This document shows positions 51,441 to 61,872 of a DNA stretch of 64,000 nt, in pieces. The number at the start of each line of letters is the position of its first letter. The stretch's first letter is position 1. The notes beneath the pieces were generated by a model, which saw only the letters and a list, made by a program, of their open reading frames with translations, had not been told where the DNA came from and did not search any database. The position numbers and the translations under genes were made by a program. Origin of the DNA: Streptomyces sp. AV19 (GTDB lineage: Bacteria; Actinomycetota; Actinomycetes; Streptomycetales; Streptomycetaceae); the NCBI RefSeq assembly GCF_015999245.1, contig NZ_JAEAMR010000007.1, positions 1 through 64,000 on the forward strand. The letters are read 5' to 3'.

Positions 51441-52268
51441 TCAACTGAGCAAGGGAAGTTGTGCGGACAGGTCCGCCCGTTCGCCGCTCGCACTGACCAG
51501 CGCCTCTTCGACCGCGGCGGCCCACGCGAGGCGGCCCGTGGCCAGCCTGATCCAGGTCAGGGGGTCGGTCTCGACGACGTTCGGCGGGGTCCCGCGGGTG
51601 TGCCGGGGGCCCTCCACGCACTGGATCACGGCGAACGGCGGGACCCTCACCTCCACCGAGCCGCCGGGGGCCCTGGCGGCCAGCGCGTCGGCGAGGAGGC
51701 GGGTGACGGCCGCGAGGGCCTGCCGGTCGTGGGTGATCGGGACGCCGGTGGCGGCGGCGAGGTCGTCGGCGTGGACGACGGCCTCCAAGAGGCGGGTCAC
51801 GAGGAAGTCGGCGACGGTCATGGGGCCGAAGCGGCTGGTGATCACGGTGGCGGGGTCCGCGGCCGCGGCCTCGGTGAGCCGGTCCACGGCGGTGTTCAAC
51901 CGGTCGGCGACGGCGCGGGGTTCGGCCCCGGCGGCGGTCGCCTCCCTCGCCTCCTCGTCGACGGACGCGGCGGCGGTGCGGAGGAGGGGTACGTAGCTCC
52001 GCAGGTCGACGCGGGGCGCGGCGGGGTCCGGGGCGGGTTCGGCGAGGTAACGCGGCAGGCGCTCCAGAACGGCCGCGATGTGGACGATCAGTTCGCGGAC
52101 GGTCCAGTCGCCGAGGCGGGTGGGGGCGGCGAGGGCCTCGTCCGCGTTCCCGCCCTCGCACAGGGCGTTCACCCTCTCGCGCAGGACGCGGAGCTCCGCC
52201 TCCAGGGCGGTGCGCACCTTGGCGGGGTCGTAGGCGCGGGGGCGGGGGGTGCGGGGGGCGGGGCTCAT
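51441..52268 (-). CDS. Maleylpyruvate isomerase/mycothiol-dependent family protein
   Basis: This 275-residue protein has an N-terminal DinB-like four-helix domain (LRERVNALCEGGNADEALAA, TRLGDWTVRELIVHIAAVLE), where the mycothiol-dependent isomerase family keeps its metal-binding His. The C-terminal part (PLTWIRLATGRLAWAAAVEE) is the SCP2/sterol-carrier-like domain. It is an actinobacterial family with a mycothiol link; the reaction is unknown. It lies ~100 bases upstream of purF on the same strand with its own ATG at 52268. Confidence 0.82.
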   Translation of the reverse strand: MSPAPRTPRPRAYDPAKVRTALEAELRVLRERVNALCEGGNADEALAAPTRLGDWTVRELIVHIAAVLERLPRYLAEPAPDPAAPRVDLRSYVPLLRTAAASVDEEAREATAAGAEPRAVADRLNTAVDRLTEAAAADPATVITSRFGPMTVADFLVTRLLEAVVHADDLAAATGVPITHDRQALAAVTRLLADALAARAPGGSVEVRVPPFAVIQCVEGPRHTRGTPPNVVETDPLTWIRLATGRLAWAAAVEEALVSASGERADLSAQLPLLS

Positions 52269-52324
52269 GGGGGTGAGCGTAGTCGCGCGGGCGTGCGCGG
52301 GGGCTCGAACGGCGGTGGGCGGGG

Positions 52325-52411
52325 GCTCACTTCACCCTGTACTTCCGTTCACTGGATCCGCACTCCCGCTCACTTCACGCCGTACTCCCGCTCATTTCAC
52401 CCCGTACTCCC
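52325..52411 (-). repeat. Tandem duplications of the tetR gene end
   Basis: A 22-base unit (on the plus strand GCTCACTTCACGCCGTACTCCC) occurs at 52390-52411 (containing the real stop codon region), at 52368-52389 with few changes, and as a diverged copy at 52325-52346. The extra copies repeat the final codons and stop of the tetR gene after its end. Confidence 0.75.
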
Positions 52412-53033
52412 GGAGTCCGGACTCGGCCGTGTCGAACGCCCGCTCCGCCAGCGCCTTCGCCTCCGCGGCGACGTCCACCGCCCGCTCCCCCGCCAGCAAC
52501 CGCCCGTGGTTGTGCACCACGAGCCCGGAGCGCACGGCCATGAGCTGCGCGGCCACGACCCGTGCCAGGGGCTCCTCGCCCGGCGCGGCCTCGGCGACCA
52601 GCACCGTCGCCAGGTTCTCCTCGCCGAGGTGGAGGACCTCCCGGGCCCTCGCCAGCAGCGACGGCGTCTCGACGATCAGCCGGCGCACCCGCAGGACGAA
52701 CTCCCTGTCGTTCATCCCCACCGACGCGTCGAACGCGTCCAGCGCGTCCAGGAATTGGCGGCGCACCGCCGCGACCACGGACTCCCCCGGCGCCCGTTCC
52801 CGCACCGCCCGCGCCACGTCGTCGACGTGCTCGCGCATCGGCCCGACGACCAAGTCCTCTTTGGTGCCGCAGTAGTTGAAGACCGTCATCTTCGACACGT
52901 CGGCCGCGGCCGCGATCTCGGCGACCGAGACCTTGTCGAAACCGCGCTCCAGGAAGAGGTCGAGGGCGACCTTCCACAGCTTCCGGCGGGTCTGGATCTT
53001 CTTGCGCTCGCGCAGCCCCGGCTCCTCGGTCAT
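52392..53033 (-). CDS. TetR-family transcriptional regulator
   Basis: This 213-residue protein has the helix-turn-helix region LRERKKIQTRRKLWKVALDL, FLERGFDKVSVAEIAAAADV and SKMTVFNYCGTKEDLV (residues 8-60). The C-terminal ligand domain is TetR_C-like without an identifiable ligand. It is divergent from an MFS drug-efflux gene with 79 bases between the starts, the classic repressor-pump arrangement. ATG at 53033. The last codons are duplicated downstream. Confidence 0.93.
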   Translation of the reverse strand: MTEEPGLRERKKIQTRRKLWKVALDLFLERGFDKVSVAEIAAAADVSKMTVFNYCGTKEDLVVGPMREHVDDVARAVRERAPGESVVAAVRRQFLDALDAFDASVGMNDREFVLRVRRLIVETPSLLARAREVLHLGEENLATVLVAEAAPGEEPLARVVAAQLMAVRSGLVVHNHGRLLAGERAVDVAAEAKALAERAFDTAESGLREYGVK

Positions 53034-53112
53034 GCCATGACTGTACCAGGATGAAAATTAATCCCAGATGAAGAATTGACTCAGTACACATTTTTGGTCC
53101 AGGGTGGCGGCC
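53034..53112. promoter_or_regulatory. Divergent AT-rich promoter/operator of the TetR-MFS pair
   Basis: This is one of the few AT-rich stretches of the window. GGATGAAAATTAATC and AGATGAAGAATT are partial direct repeats. TGTAC (53041-53045) and GTACA (53087-53091) frame them as an inverted pair. TTGACT (53081-53086) is a probable -35 for the pump gene. The TetR protein should bind here. Confidence 0.55.
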
Positions 53113-54657
53113 ATGACCGCATCCCCGTCCGCGCCCCCATCGTCCGCCGGCAGGCGAAAAGTCGGCTTCGCCCTCTGCCTCGTCACGATGCTGCTGGCCG
53201 TCCTCGACCAGAACATCGTTTCGGCCGTCACCGTCCCGATCGTCGAGGACCTCGACCCCGCCCGCGGCATCGACCGCATCCCCTGGCTCATCAGCGCCTT
53301 CGCCCTCGCCTCCACGGCCGTGCTGCCGCTGTACGGGAAGCTCTGCGACACGCTCGGCGCGAAGCGGGTGTTCCTGGGCGCGGTCGCGGTCTTCCTCGCC
53401 GGCTCCGCGCTGTGCGGCGCCGCCGGGTCCATGGACCAGCTCATCGCCTTCCGCGCCGTCCAAGGCATCGGCGGCGGCGGGCTGATGAGCGTCACGATGG
53501 TCGTCATAGCCCAGCTCAAGGGGCCGGACGAGAAGGGCGGGGGCAAGGGGTCCGCCGTCGGCGGGCTCGTCGCCGGCACCGGCATGGCCCTCGGTCCGCT
53601 CCTCGGCGCGTTCCTCTCCGACCACGCCGACTGGCGCTGGATCTTCTACGTCAACCTGCCCGTCGGCATCGCGGTGCTCGTCACCGCCGCGATCGCCCTC
53701 GACCTGCCCCACCACGGCGGCGTGCGACGCCGCATCGACTTCCTCGGGGCCGCGCTCGCCGCGGCGTTCTCCACCGCGCTGCTGCTGGTCACCGAGTGGG
53801 GCGGGCGCGAGTACGGCTGGGGATCGCCGGTGATCCTGGGGCTGCTCGGCGGATTCGCGGCCCTGCTCGCGCTGTTCCTGTGGCGTCAGGCCACCGCCGC
53901 CGAACCGGTGCTCCCGCTCTCGCTGTTCGCCAGCCCCGTCCTGCGCGTCGGCTTCGCGGTGCAGGCGCTCGTCGGGCTGGCGCTCATCGGGGCGGTCGTC
54001 CACGTGATGCTCTACCTGCAGGTGGCGCGGGGCATCGCGCCGACCTCGGCGAGCCTGTTCATGCTCCCGATGGCGCTCGGCATGGCCGGTTCGGGGCTGG
54101 TCACCGCCCGGCTCGGGCGGTCCCCGAAGGCGTCCGTGATCAGCGGAACGCTCTGCTCGGCGGTGGCCATGGGGCTGCTCGCGCTCACGTCCGCCGATAC
54201 GGGGCTGTGGATCGTACGGGGCGAAATGCTGCTGCTGGGGGCCGGGTTCGGGCAGGTCCTGGGGCAGCTGATCGTGCTGGTGCAGCGGGCGGCGCCGCGG
54301 CATCAACTCGGTGTCGCCACCACGGCGATCCGCTTCTTCCAGACGCTGGGGATGTCGCTGGGGTCGGCGCTGTTCGGGACGGTGCTGGCGCGGGTGTACG
54401 CGGCGGAGGGGCCGGGCGGGTCGGCGAGTGGGCTCGCCGCTCTTCGGGGGGCCGAACGCGGGCGGGCGGTCGAGGCGTTCGTGTCGGGGGTGGATGTGGT
54501 GTTCGCGGTGGCGGCGGGGTTGATGGGCTTGGCGTTGCTGCTCGCGACCCGGTTGCGGGTGGCGGGGGAGAGCCCCGGCCCCTCCCCCAGAGAGGGCACC
54601 CCCCTTTCACCGTTTCCCGGGGCAGGCCCCGGACCCGAACGCGGCTCCGCCGCGTAG
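53113..54657 (+). CDS. MFS drug-efflux transporter (DHA2, 14-helix type)
   Basis: This 514-residue transporter has motif A between helices 2 and 3 (LPLYGKLCDTLGAKRVFLGA) and motif C-like GTGMALGPLLGAFL. NIVSAVTVPIVEDL in helix 1 (DQNIV) marks the DHA2 group. Substrates of relatives are antibiotics and dyes; here unknown. ATG at 53113 has AGGGTGG upstream; a GTG at 53104 is possible. The final ~25 residues (SPGPSPREGTPLSPFPGAGP, GPERGSAA) are encoded by the large palindromic repeat and are unlikely to be ancestral. Confidence 0.88.
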   Translation: MTASPSAPPSSAGRRKVGFALCLVTMLLAVLDQNIVSAVTVPIVEDLDPARGIDRIPWLISAFALASTAVLPLYGKLCDTLGAKRVFLGAVAVFLAGSALCGAAGSMDQLIAFRAVQGIGGGGLMSVTMVVIAQLKGPDEKGGGKGSAVGGLVAGTGMALGPLLGAFLSDHADWRWIFYVNLPVGIAVLVTAAIALDLPHHGGVRRRIDFLGAALAAAFSTALLLVTEWGGREYGWGSPVILGLLGGFAALLALFLWRQATAAEPVLPLSLFASPVLRVGFAVQALVGLALIGAVVHVMLYLQVARGIAPTSASLFMLPMALGMAGSGLVTARLGRSPKASVISGTLCSAVAMGLLALTSADTGLWIVRGEMLLLGAGFGQVLGQLIVLVQRAAPRHQLGVATTAIRFFQTLGMSLGSALFGTVLARVYAAEGPGGSASGLAALRGAERGRAVEAFVSGVDVVFAVAAGLMGLALLLATRLRVAGESPGPSPREGTPLSPFPGAGPGPERGSAA

Positions 54658-54808
54658 CCGGAGCTCCGCCCCTGGACCCCGAAACCGCGCTCCGCGCGGT
54701 TGTCCTCAAAAGCCGGACGGGCTGAACCAGCCCGTCCGGCGCTTGAGGACGAACGCGGCGCAGCCGCGTTGCCCCGCGCGGAGCGCGCGAGAAACGGTGA
54801 AAGTGGGG
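54600..54808. repeat. Large palindromic intergenic repeat, copy 3
   Basis: It is bounded by CCCCTTTCACCGTTTCCC and GAGAAACGGTGAAAGTGGGG. The centre is CTCAAAAGCCGGACGGGCTG and its near complement CAGCCCGTCCGGCGCTTGAG around 54707-54748. Mini-palindromes GCGGCTCCGCCGC and CGCTCCGCGCG lie in both halves. Its left end contains the stop of the MFS gene. Confidence 0.85.
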
Positions 54809-54847
54809 GTGCCCCCTCTGGGGGAGGGTCCGGGGCAAAACCCACCC

Positions 54848-55435
54848 TCACCCCACCACCGGCTTTCCCACCAGCTCCACCCCCACCCCCCGCATCTCCT
54901 CCAGCGCCTTCTCCACCGTCTCCCGCGCCACCCCCGCCGTCAGGTCCAGCAGGACCGTCGTCGCGAAGCCCAGGCGGCGCGCGTCCACGGCCGTCGCCCG
55001 GACGCAGTGGTCGGTGGCGATGCCGACGACGTCCACCTCGTCGACGTCCCGCGCGCGGAGCCAGTCCTCCAGCGAGACGCCGTTCTCGTCGGAGCCCTGG
55101 AAGGCGCTGTAGCCCGCCGCGTAGGCGCCCTTGTCGAAGACGGCGCCGATCGCGCCGGAGGCGAGCGCGGGGGCCAGGTTGGGGTGGAAGCCGCTGCCCT
55201 CCGTGCCGGCGACGCAGTGCACCGGCCAGGAGTCCACGTAGTCCGGGTGGTCGGAGAAGTGGTCACCGGGGTTTATGTGCATGTCGCGGGAGGCGACGAC
55301 GTGCGCGTATCCGGCCGGGGCCTCGCCGACCAGGTCCGTTATGGCCGCCGCCACGTCGGAGCCGCCGGCCACCCCGAGGGCGCCGCCCTCGCAGAAGTCG
55401 TTCTGCACGTCGACGATGATCAGTGCACGGTTCAT
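54848..55435 (-). CDS. pncA: Nicotinamidase (isochorismatase fold)
   Basis: This 195-residue enzyme converts nicotinamide to nicotinate. The catalytic triad is Asp9 (LIIVDVQNDF), Lys102 (VFDKGAYAAGY) and Cys144 (IATDHCVRATAVDA). Metal ligands Asp51, His53 and His59 are in ASRDMHINPGDHFSDHP. ATG at 55435. It lies 143 bases downstream of pncB on the same strand. Together they recycle nicotinamide into nicotinate mononucleotide for NAD. Confidence 0.95.
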   Translation of the reverse strand: MNRALIIVDVQNDFCEGGALGVAGGSDVAAAITDLVGEAPAGYAHVVASRDMHINPGDHFSDHPDYVDSWPVHCVAGTEGSGFHPNLAPALASGAIGAVFDKGAYAAGYSAFQGSDENGVSLEDWLRARDVDEVDVVGIATDHCVRATAVDARRLGFATTVLLDLTAGVARETVEKALEEMRGVGVELVGKPVVG

Positions 55436-55578
55436 GGCGCTCGATCCTTTGCGAAAGGGCCCTCGGCCGACAGTGCCGCATCAACGGAATCGACGGAATC
55501 GACGGAATCGATATCGACTCCCTGTGACCGAGGGTAGTGAGTCCTCTGGGGCGATGGGAGGAGGAGCACAGGGGGCGG
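55436..55578. other. Intergenic region between pncB and pncA with short repeats
   Basis: 143 bases. GGAATCGAC occurs three times in tandem (about 55487-55514), followed by GATATCGA. A single transcript from pncB could cross it; no terminator hairpin is visible. Confidence 0.4.
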
Positions 55579-56907
55579 TCAGAGGTACTCGGTGGGCAGT
55601 ACAGGCTCCCCCCTGGAGAGCTGCGTCGCCGAGAGCGGCAGGATCGAGCGGGCCGCGATGTGCCGGTCGCGCGCCGCGTCGAGCGGCTCGCGGCCGAGGA
55701 CCCGGCCGCCGCGCACCAGCTCGACCAGCAGCTGCCGGTCCGTCAGCTCCGCCGGCACCGGGCCGGTGCCGACGACCTCGGCCTCGGCGACGCCGTCGGC
55801 GTCCAGCCGGCGGGCGGCCCACTTGCGGCCGCCGATCGACATCTTGCCGCCCATCGACTTCTTGGCGACGGGCCGCAGCGGCGCGTCCGGGCCGTCGCCG
55901 TCGGCCCGCGCGACCAGCTTGTAGACCATCGAGCAGGTGGGGTGGCCGCTGCCGGTCACCAGCTGGGTGCCCACGCCGTAGGCGTCCACGGGCGCGGCGG
56001 CCAGCGAGGCGATCGCGTACTCGTCGAGGTCGCTGGTGACCACGATCTTCGTCTTCCCCGCGCCCAGGTCGTCGAGCTGCTGGCGCACCCGGTGGGCGAG
56101 CAGCAGCAGGTCGCCGGAGTCGATCCGGACGGCGCCGAGCTCCGGCCCGGCGATCTCGACCGCCATCTTCACGGCCTCCTGCACGTCGTAGGTGTCGACG
56201 AGCAGGGTCGTGCCGCCGCCCAGCGAGGCGACCTGGGCGCGGAAGGCGTCGCGTTCGCTGTCGTGCAACAGCGTGAAGGCGTGCGCACTGGTGCCGACGG
56301 TCGGGATGTTGTAGCGGAAGCCGGCGGCGAGGTCGGAGGTGGTGGAGAAGCCGCCGACGTAGGCGGCGCGGGCCGCCGCGACGGCCGCCAGCTCGTGGGT
56401 GCGCCGGGCGCCCATCTCGATCAGCGGCCGGTCGCCGGCCGCCACCGCCATCCGGGAGGCCGCGGCCGCGACGGCCGAGTCGTGGTTGAGGATCGAGAGG
56501 ATCACCGTCTCCAGCAGCACGGCCTCGGCGAAGGTGCCCTCCACCCGCATGATCGGCGAGCCGGGGAAGTAGACCTCGCCCTCGGGGTAGCCCCAGACGT
56601 CGCCGCGGAAGCGGTAGTCGGCGAGCCAGGCGAGGGTGGGCTCGTCCACGATCCCGTACCGGCCGAGGAACTGGAGGACGGCCGGGTCGAAGCGGAAGTT
56701 CTCCACGGCGTCCAGGACGCGGCCGATGCCGCCGACCACGCCGTAGCGCCGGCCCTCGGGCAGCCGGCGGGTGAAGACCTCGAAGACCGAGCGGCGGTCG
56801 GCGGTCCCGGCGCGGAGGGCGGCCTGCACCATGGTGAGTTCGTAGCGGTCGGTGAAGAGGGCCGTCGACGGCACAGCCACCGGCAGTCCCAGGTCCGCAG
56901 CGTTCAC
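55579..56907 (-). CDS. pncB: Nicotinate phosphoribosyltransferase
   Basis: This 442-residue enzyme makes nicotinate mononucleotide from nicotinate and PRPP. Signatures are [20 protein letters not shown] near the start, [40 protein letters not shown] (family phospho-His region), [13 protein letters not shown] and [15 protein letters not shown]. It is full length. ATG at 56907, divergent from clpS (169 bases between the starts). It forms the NAD salvage pair with pncA. Confidence 0.95.
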   Translation of the reverse strand: MNAADLGLPVAVPSTALFTDRYELTMVQAALRAGTADRRSVFEVFTRRLPEGRRYGVVGGIGRVLDAVENFRFDPAVLQFLGRYGIVDEPTLAWLADYRFRGDVWGYPEGEVYFPGSPIMRVEGTFAEAVLLETVILSILNHDSAVAAAASRMAVAAGDRPLIEMGARRTHELAAVAAARAAYVGGFSTTSDLAAGFRYNIPTVGTSAHAFTLLHDSERDAFRAQVASLGGGTTLLVDTYDVQEAVKMAVEIAGPELGAVRIDSGDLLLLAHRVRQQLDDLGAGKTKIVVTSDLDEYAIASLAAAPVDAYGVGTQLVTGSGHPTCSMVYKLVARADGDGPDAPLRPVAKKSMGGKMSIGGRKWAARRLDADGVAEAEVVGTGPVPAELTDRQLLVELVRGGRVLGREPLDAARDRHIAARSILPLSATQLSRGEPVLPTEYL

Positions 56908-57076
56908 TTGGTCCTACCTCGCGTTTCCGTTCCGGGTACACCCGGATGCTACCGCCAATACTCGTCAGAGTGACGATTTCCGGGGGCCGTTTGTGCGTGC
57001 GGACCGGCGAGGTGGCAGCATGGGAGGCGTGGGCGGACCGCCGTTCCGCGGCGGAGAAGCGAGGTGTGGAGCAGGC

Positions 57077-57379
57077 GTGAGTGTGGCACCTGTCGAGATC
57101 GAACGTCCGGAGACGGGCGAGTCCCCCTTCGCCGTGGCCGAACCCGACGTCCCATGGGTGACCCTCGTCCACAACGACCCCGTGAATCTGATGAGCTATG
57201 TCACCTACGTCTTCCAGGCGTACTTCGGCTACTCCAAGGACAAGGCCCGCAAGCTGATGCTCGACGTCCACCACAAGGGCCGCGCCACCGTCTCCAGCGG
57301 CACGCGCGAGGAGATGGAGCGCGACGTGCAGGCGATGCACGGGTACGGGCTCTGGGCGACCCTCTCGCAGGACCGCTGA
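57077..57379 (+). CDS. clpS: ATP-dependent Clp protease adaptor ClpS
   Basis: This 100-residue adaptor delivers N-degron substrates to the ClpA/ClpC-ClpP protease. The signature [20 protein letters not shown] contains the Asn-Asp that binds the N-terminal residue. [20 protein letters not shown] and [13 protein letters not shown] complete the fold. GTG at 57077 has GGAG upstream. The stop overlaps the next start (TGATG), coupling it to the DUF2017 gene. Confidence 0.95.
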   Translation: MSVAPVEIERPETGESPFAVAEPDVPWVTLVHNDPVNLMSYVTYVFQAYFGYSKDKARKLMLDVHHKGRATVSSGTREEMERDVQAMHGYGLWATLSQDR

Positions 57380-57978
57380 TGGCCGGGCACTTCGAGCCGC
57401 TGCCCGGCGGCGGCGCCGCCATCGCCCTGGACGAGCTGGAGATCTCCATCCTGCGCAGCCTCGCCGTGCAGCTCCTGGAGCTGATCGGCCCGGAGGACGG
57501 GCCCGCGGGGGCGCAGGACGACGACCCGCTGGCGCGGCTGTTCGCCGAGGGCCCCAGCGAGCCGCCCGCCGACCCGGCCCTGGCCCGGCTCTTCCCGGAC
57601 GCCTACGGCGCGCCCGGCGAGGAGCGGGACGAGCGGGCCCGGGAGTACGCGGCCGAGTTCCGCCGCTTCACCGAGAACGACCTGCGCGCCCGCAAGCGCG
57701 AGGACGGGATGGCCGTCGTCCGCTCGCTGGACGCGCTGACCCCCGCCGGGGACCGCGGCGCGGTGCTCCGGCTCGCCCCCGAGGGCGCCCGGCAGTGGCT
57801 GGGCACGCTCAACGACCTGCGGCTGACGATCGGCGCCCGTCTGGAGATCACGGACGAGGACGAGGGCGAGGCCCTCTTCCGGCTGCCGGACGACGATCCG
57901 CGCAAGCCGATGGTCATGGCCTACCTCTGGCTCGGCGGCCTCCAGGAGACGCTGATCGAGACCCTCGGGCCGCGTTGA
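57379..57978 (+). CDS. DUF2017 protein
   Basis: This 199-residue acidic protein of the actinobacterial DUF2017 family is nearly always coupled to clpS. Conserved parts are ALDELEISILRSLAVQLLEL, ARLFPDAYGAPGEERDERAR, EFRRFTENDLRARKREDGMA and MVMAYLWLGGLQETLIETLG. The TGATG overlap with clpS implies co-translation, so it may act with the adaptor; the function is unknown. Confidence 0.92.
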   Translation: MAGHFEPLPGGGAAIALDELEISILRSLAVQLLELIGPEDGPAGAQDDDPLARLFAEGPSEPPADPALARLFPDAYGAPGEERDERAREYAAEFRRFTENDLRARKREDGMAVVRSLDALTPAGDRGAVLRLAPEGARQWLGTLNDLRLTIGARLEITDEDEGEALFRLPDDDPRKPMVMAYLWLGGLQETLIETLGPR

Positions 57979-58351
57979 GGGCCGTGCTGAAGGCCGCGTC
58001 GAAGACCGCGTCGAGGGTCGCGTTGATCCGGATTCCTTGATTCCGGTGGTGTCCGTTCTGCGGATGCCACCGTCCGGATAACGATCGCATTACCGAGTGG
58101 CGGCTCTCGCCCTTGGTTATTAGGTTTGTCCCGCTTTGCCTGCGCTTTGTGTGTGGCCTGGGGCACATTCGAACTGGCGATCTACGTGTTACTCGTGATA
58201 AATCTTCACGACCTGCATCCACCGACGCCACCCATGTCGAGGAGCGGGAGCGCTATGGCCGACCGACCGTCGGCACGTGCAGGACTCCATCCGGGGGGAT
58301 CGGAACCCGGTCCGGAACAATCCGGATCGGTATGGAGAAAGGCGTTCCACC
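57979..58351. other. Upstream region of the amino-acid permease gene
   Basis: 373 bases without a convincing gene. The segment around 58090-58200 is AT-richer than its surroundings (GTTATTAGGTTTGTCCCG, GTTACTCGTGATAAATC) and probably includes promoter and operator. A CATTCGAACTGGCGATC stretch recalls a tRNA T-arm but no cloverleaf can be built. Confidence 0.45.
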
Positions 58352-59836
58352 ATGACCTCTGAGCAGGTCGCGGACCGCGTCGCCGGCGAAGCCGGGGAGC
58401 GGGCCAACAACGGAAGCGATCAGGACGCTTCCGAGGGTTACCAGCGGGGGCTGGGCAACCGTCAGATCCAGATGATCGCCATTGGCGGCGCCATCGGCAC
58501 CGGGCTTTTCCTCGGCGCCGGCACGGCCATATCCAAGGCGGGACCGAGCCTCATCCTGGCCTATGCGATGGCGGGCCTGGTCATCTTCTTCATCATGCGG
58601 GCGCTCGGCGAGCTCCTCATGTACCGCCCGGTTTCGGGCTCCTTCTCTGATTACGCACGTGAATTCCTCGGCCCGTTCTGGGGCTATGTGACCGGCTGGA
58701 CGTACTGGCTCTTCTGGGTCGTCACCGGAATCACCGAGGTCACCGCGGCGGCCAAGTACGTGCAGTACTGGGACAAGTCCATTCCGCAATGGCTCTCGGC
58801 ACTGGCCTTCACCGCCGTCCTCTACCTCGCGAACCTGATCTCCGTGAAGCTCTTCGGCGAGCTGGAGTTCTGGTTCTCCATGGTCAAGGTCACCGCCATC
58901 ATCGGCATGATCCTGATCGGCATCGGCGTGATCACCCTCGGCTTCTCCGACGCCGGTGACACCGCCTCCTTCTCGCTGCTCTGGTCCGACGGCGGTTTCT
59001 TCCCCGAGGGCATCGGCGGCACGCTGATGACGCTCCAGATCGTCATGTTCGCCTTCCTCGCCGTCGAACTCGTCGGCGTCACCGCGGGCGAGGCGACCGA
59101 CCCCAAGAAGACCCTGCCCAAGGCCATCAACACCGTGCCGTGGCGCATCGCCGTCTTCTACCTGGGCGCGCTCATCATCATCCTGTCCGTCGTCAGCTGG
59201 ACCGTCTTCGAGCCGGGCGTGAGCCCGTTCGTCGAGGCGTTCGCCAAGATCGGCCTGCCGGCCGGTGCCGGCATCGTCAACTTCGTGGTCCTCACCGCGG
59301 CGCTGTCCTCCTGCAACTCCGGCATGTACTCCACCGGCCGCATGCTGCGCGACCTCGCGCTCAACGGCCAGGGCCCGAAGTTCTTCGGCGTCCTGTCCGC
59401 CCGCGGTCTGCCGCTGCGCGGCACCACGGTCTCGGCCGCGTTCATGCTCGTCGGTGTCTGGATCAACTACCAGTGGCCGGGCAAGGCGTTCGAGTACGTC
59501 GTCTCCTTCGCCACCATCTCCGGCATGTGGGCCTGGATCATGATCCTCCTCGCCCAGCTCCGCTACCGCCGCAAGTCGGACCGGGGCGAGCTGCCGAAGT
59601 CCGAGTTCCGCGCCCCCGGCGCTCCCTGGACCAGCCTGTTCGCCCTCGCCTTCATCGGCATGGTGATCGTGCTGATGGGCATCGACAAGGACTCGCGGGT
59701 CTCGCTGTACTGCGCGCCGATCTGGGCCGCCGTCATGGTCGTCTCGTACTTCGTGCTCAAGGCCCGCAACCCGCAGGCCTTCGCGCGCAAGGACTACTCG
59801 GCCTCGCCGGCCGAGAAGGTCGAACAGGCCGCCTGA
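58352..59836 (+). CDS. Amino acid permease (APC family)
   Basis: This 494-residue permease has twelve membrane segments. The N-terminal family hallmark is GYQRGLGNRQIQMIAIGGAI, GTGLFLGAGTAISKAGP, followed by MRALGELLMYRPVSGSFSDY and AVELVGVTAGEATDPKKTLP. This is the LysP/AnsP/GabP branch that imports amino acids with protons. The substrate is not determined. ATG at 58352 follows GGAGAAAGG. It is the last gene before the CysO module; co-regulation is unclear because that module has its own promoter. Confidence 0.93.
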   Translation: MTSEQVADRVAGEAGERANNGSDQDASEGYQRGLGNRQIQMIAIGGAIGTGLFLGAGTAISKAGPSLILAYAMAGLVIFFIMRALGELLMYRPVSGSFSDYAREFLGPFWGYVTGWTYWLFWVVTGITEVTAAAKYVQYWDKSIPQWLSALAFTAVLYLANLISVKLFGELEFWFSMVKVTAIIGMILIGIGVITLGFSDAGDTASFSLLWSDGGFFPEGIGGTLMTLQIVMFAFLAVELVGVTAGEATDPKKTLPKAINTVPWRIAVFYLGALIIILSVVSWTVFEPGVSPFVEAFAKIGLPAGAGIVNFVVLTAALSSCNSGMYSTGRMLRDLALNGQGPKFFGVLSARGLPLRGTTVSAAFMLVGVWINYQWPGKAFEYVVSFATISGMWAWIMILLAQLRYRRKSDRGELPKSEFRAPGAPWTSLFALAFIGMVIVLMGIDKDSRVSLYCAPIWAAVMVVSYFVLKARNPQAFARKDYSASPAEKVEQAA

Positions 59837-59945
59837 CCCCGGCAGTCGCCGGACCTCCAGGGCCCGCCCGCACCTCCCCCTCGGTGCGCGGCGGGCCCGT
59901 CCCGTTTCCGGGCCGCCCGCCAACCGGCCCGCACCGGGCCCGAAT

Positions 59946-59951
59946 TAAGCT
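59946..59951 (+). promoter_or_regulatory. -10 box (TAAGCT) for a leaderless M67 protease transcript
   Basis: TAAGCT is separated from the ATG at 59958 by GGCCGC (six bases), so the transcript probably starts at the ATG. No ribosome binding site precedes the gene. Confidence 0.5.
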
Positions 59952-59957
59952 GGCCGC

Positions 59958-60380
59958 ATGCTGACGCTCACCCAGGACCTCCACGACCGGATCGTCGCGC
60001 ACGCCCGCGCCGACCACCCCGACGAGGCGTGCGGGGTGGTCGCCGGCCCCGAGGGCAGCGACCGGCCGGAGCGCTTCGTCCCGATGCTCAACGCGGCGCG
60101 GTCGCCCACGTTCTACGAGTTCGACTCCACCGACCTGCTCAAGCTCTACCGCGAGATGGACGACCGCGACGAGGAGCCGGTCGTCATCTACCACTCGCAC
60201 ACCGCCACCGAGGCGTACCCCTCGCGCACCGACGTCTCCTACGCCAACGAGCCCGGCGCCCACTACGTCCTGGTCTCGACCGCGGACGCGGACGGCACCG
60301 GGCCGTTCCAGTTCCGGTCCTTCCGGATCGTGGACGGCGAGATCACCGAGGAGGACGTCCGGATCGTCGAGGCGTACTGA
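59958..60380 (+). CDS. mec: M67-family (JAMM) metalloprotease, Mec+-like
   Basis: This 140-residue zinc isopeptidase has Glu23 (PDEACGVV), then the JAMM motif HSHTATEAYPSRTD: His79, His81, Ser89 and Asp92. In Mycobacterium tuberculosis the homologue Mec+ releases cysteine from the CysO-Cys adduct. In Pseudomonas QbsD trims a tail behind the carrier's Gly-Gly. Here the next genes are the carrier and CysM. Because this carrier has extra residues after Gly-Gly, a trimming role is plausible as well. Confidence 0.9.
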   Translation: MLTLTQDLHDRIVAHARADHPDEACGVVAGPEGSDRPERFVPMLNAARSPTFYEFDSTDLLKLYREMDDRDEEPVVIYHSHTATEAYPSRTDVSYANEPGAHYVLVSTADADGTGPFQFRSFRIVDGEITEEDVRIVEAY

Positions 60381-60521
60381 ACCGTACCGGCCCCCGGGAC
60401 GGCCCGTTCCGCATACCGGGACGAACTTACGGGCGCTGCACAGGGAATCGATAGCATGCGCCCACGGTTGTCCCGCAGAAACCGGCTCTTGACCTCCGCA
60501 CTCCGACGAGGAGCACCACCC

Positions 60522-61803
<1,282 letters not shown>

Positions 61804-61872
61804 GACCGGGCCCGGGGCCCGCCCCTACCGATGTTGGCGCCCGGCTGACATCATCCCGTGGGAGACGCGCAC

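Noticed and set aside
57077..57379. Longer ClpS start 75 codons upstream
   Set aside because: The extra residues extend into the pncB 5' region and are not part of the ClpS family, which starts near the GTG at 57077.
58150..58210. tRNA-like T-arm sequence
   Set aside because: A TTCGAA loop is present but no acceptor or anticodon stem can be paired around it.
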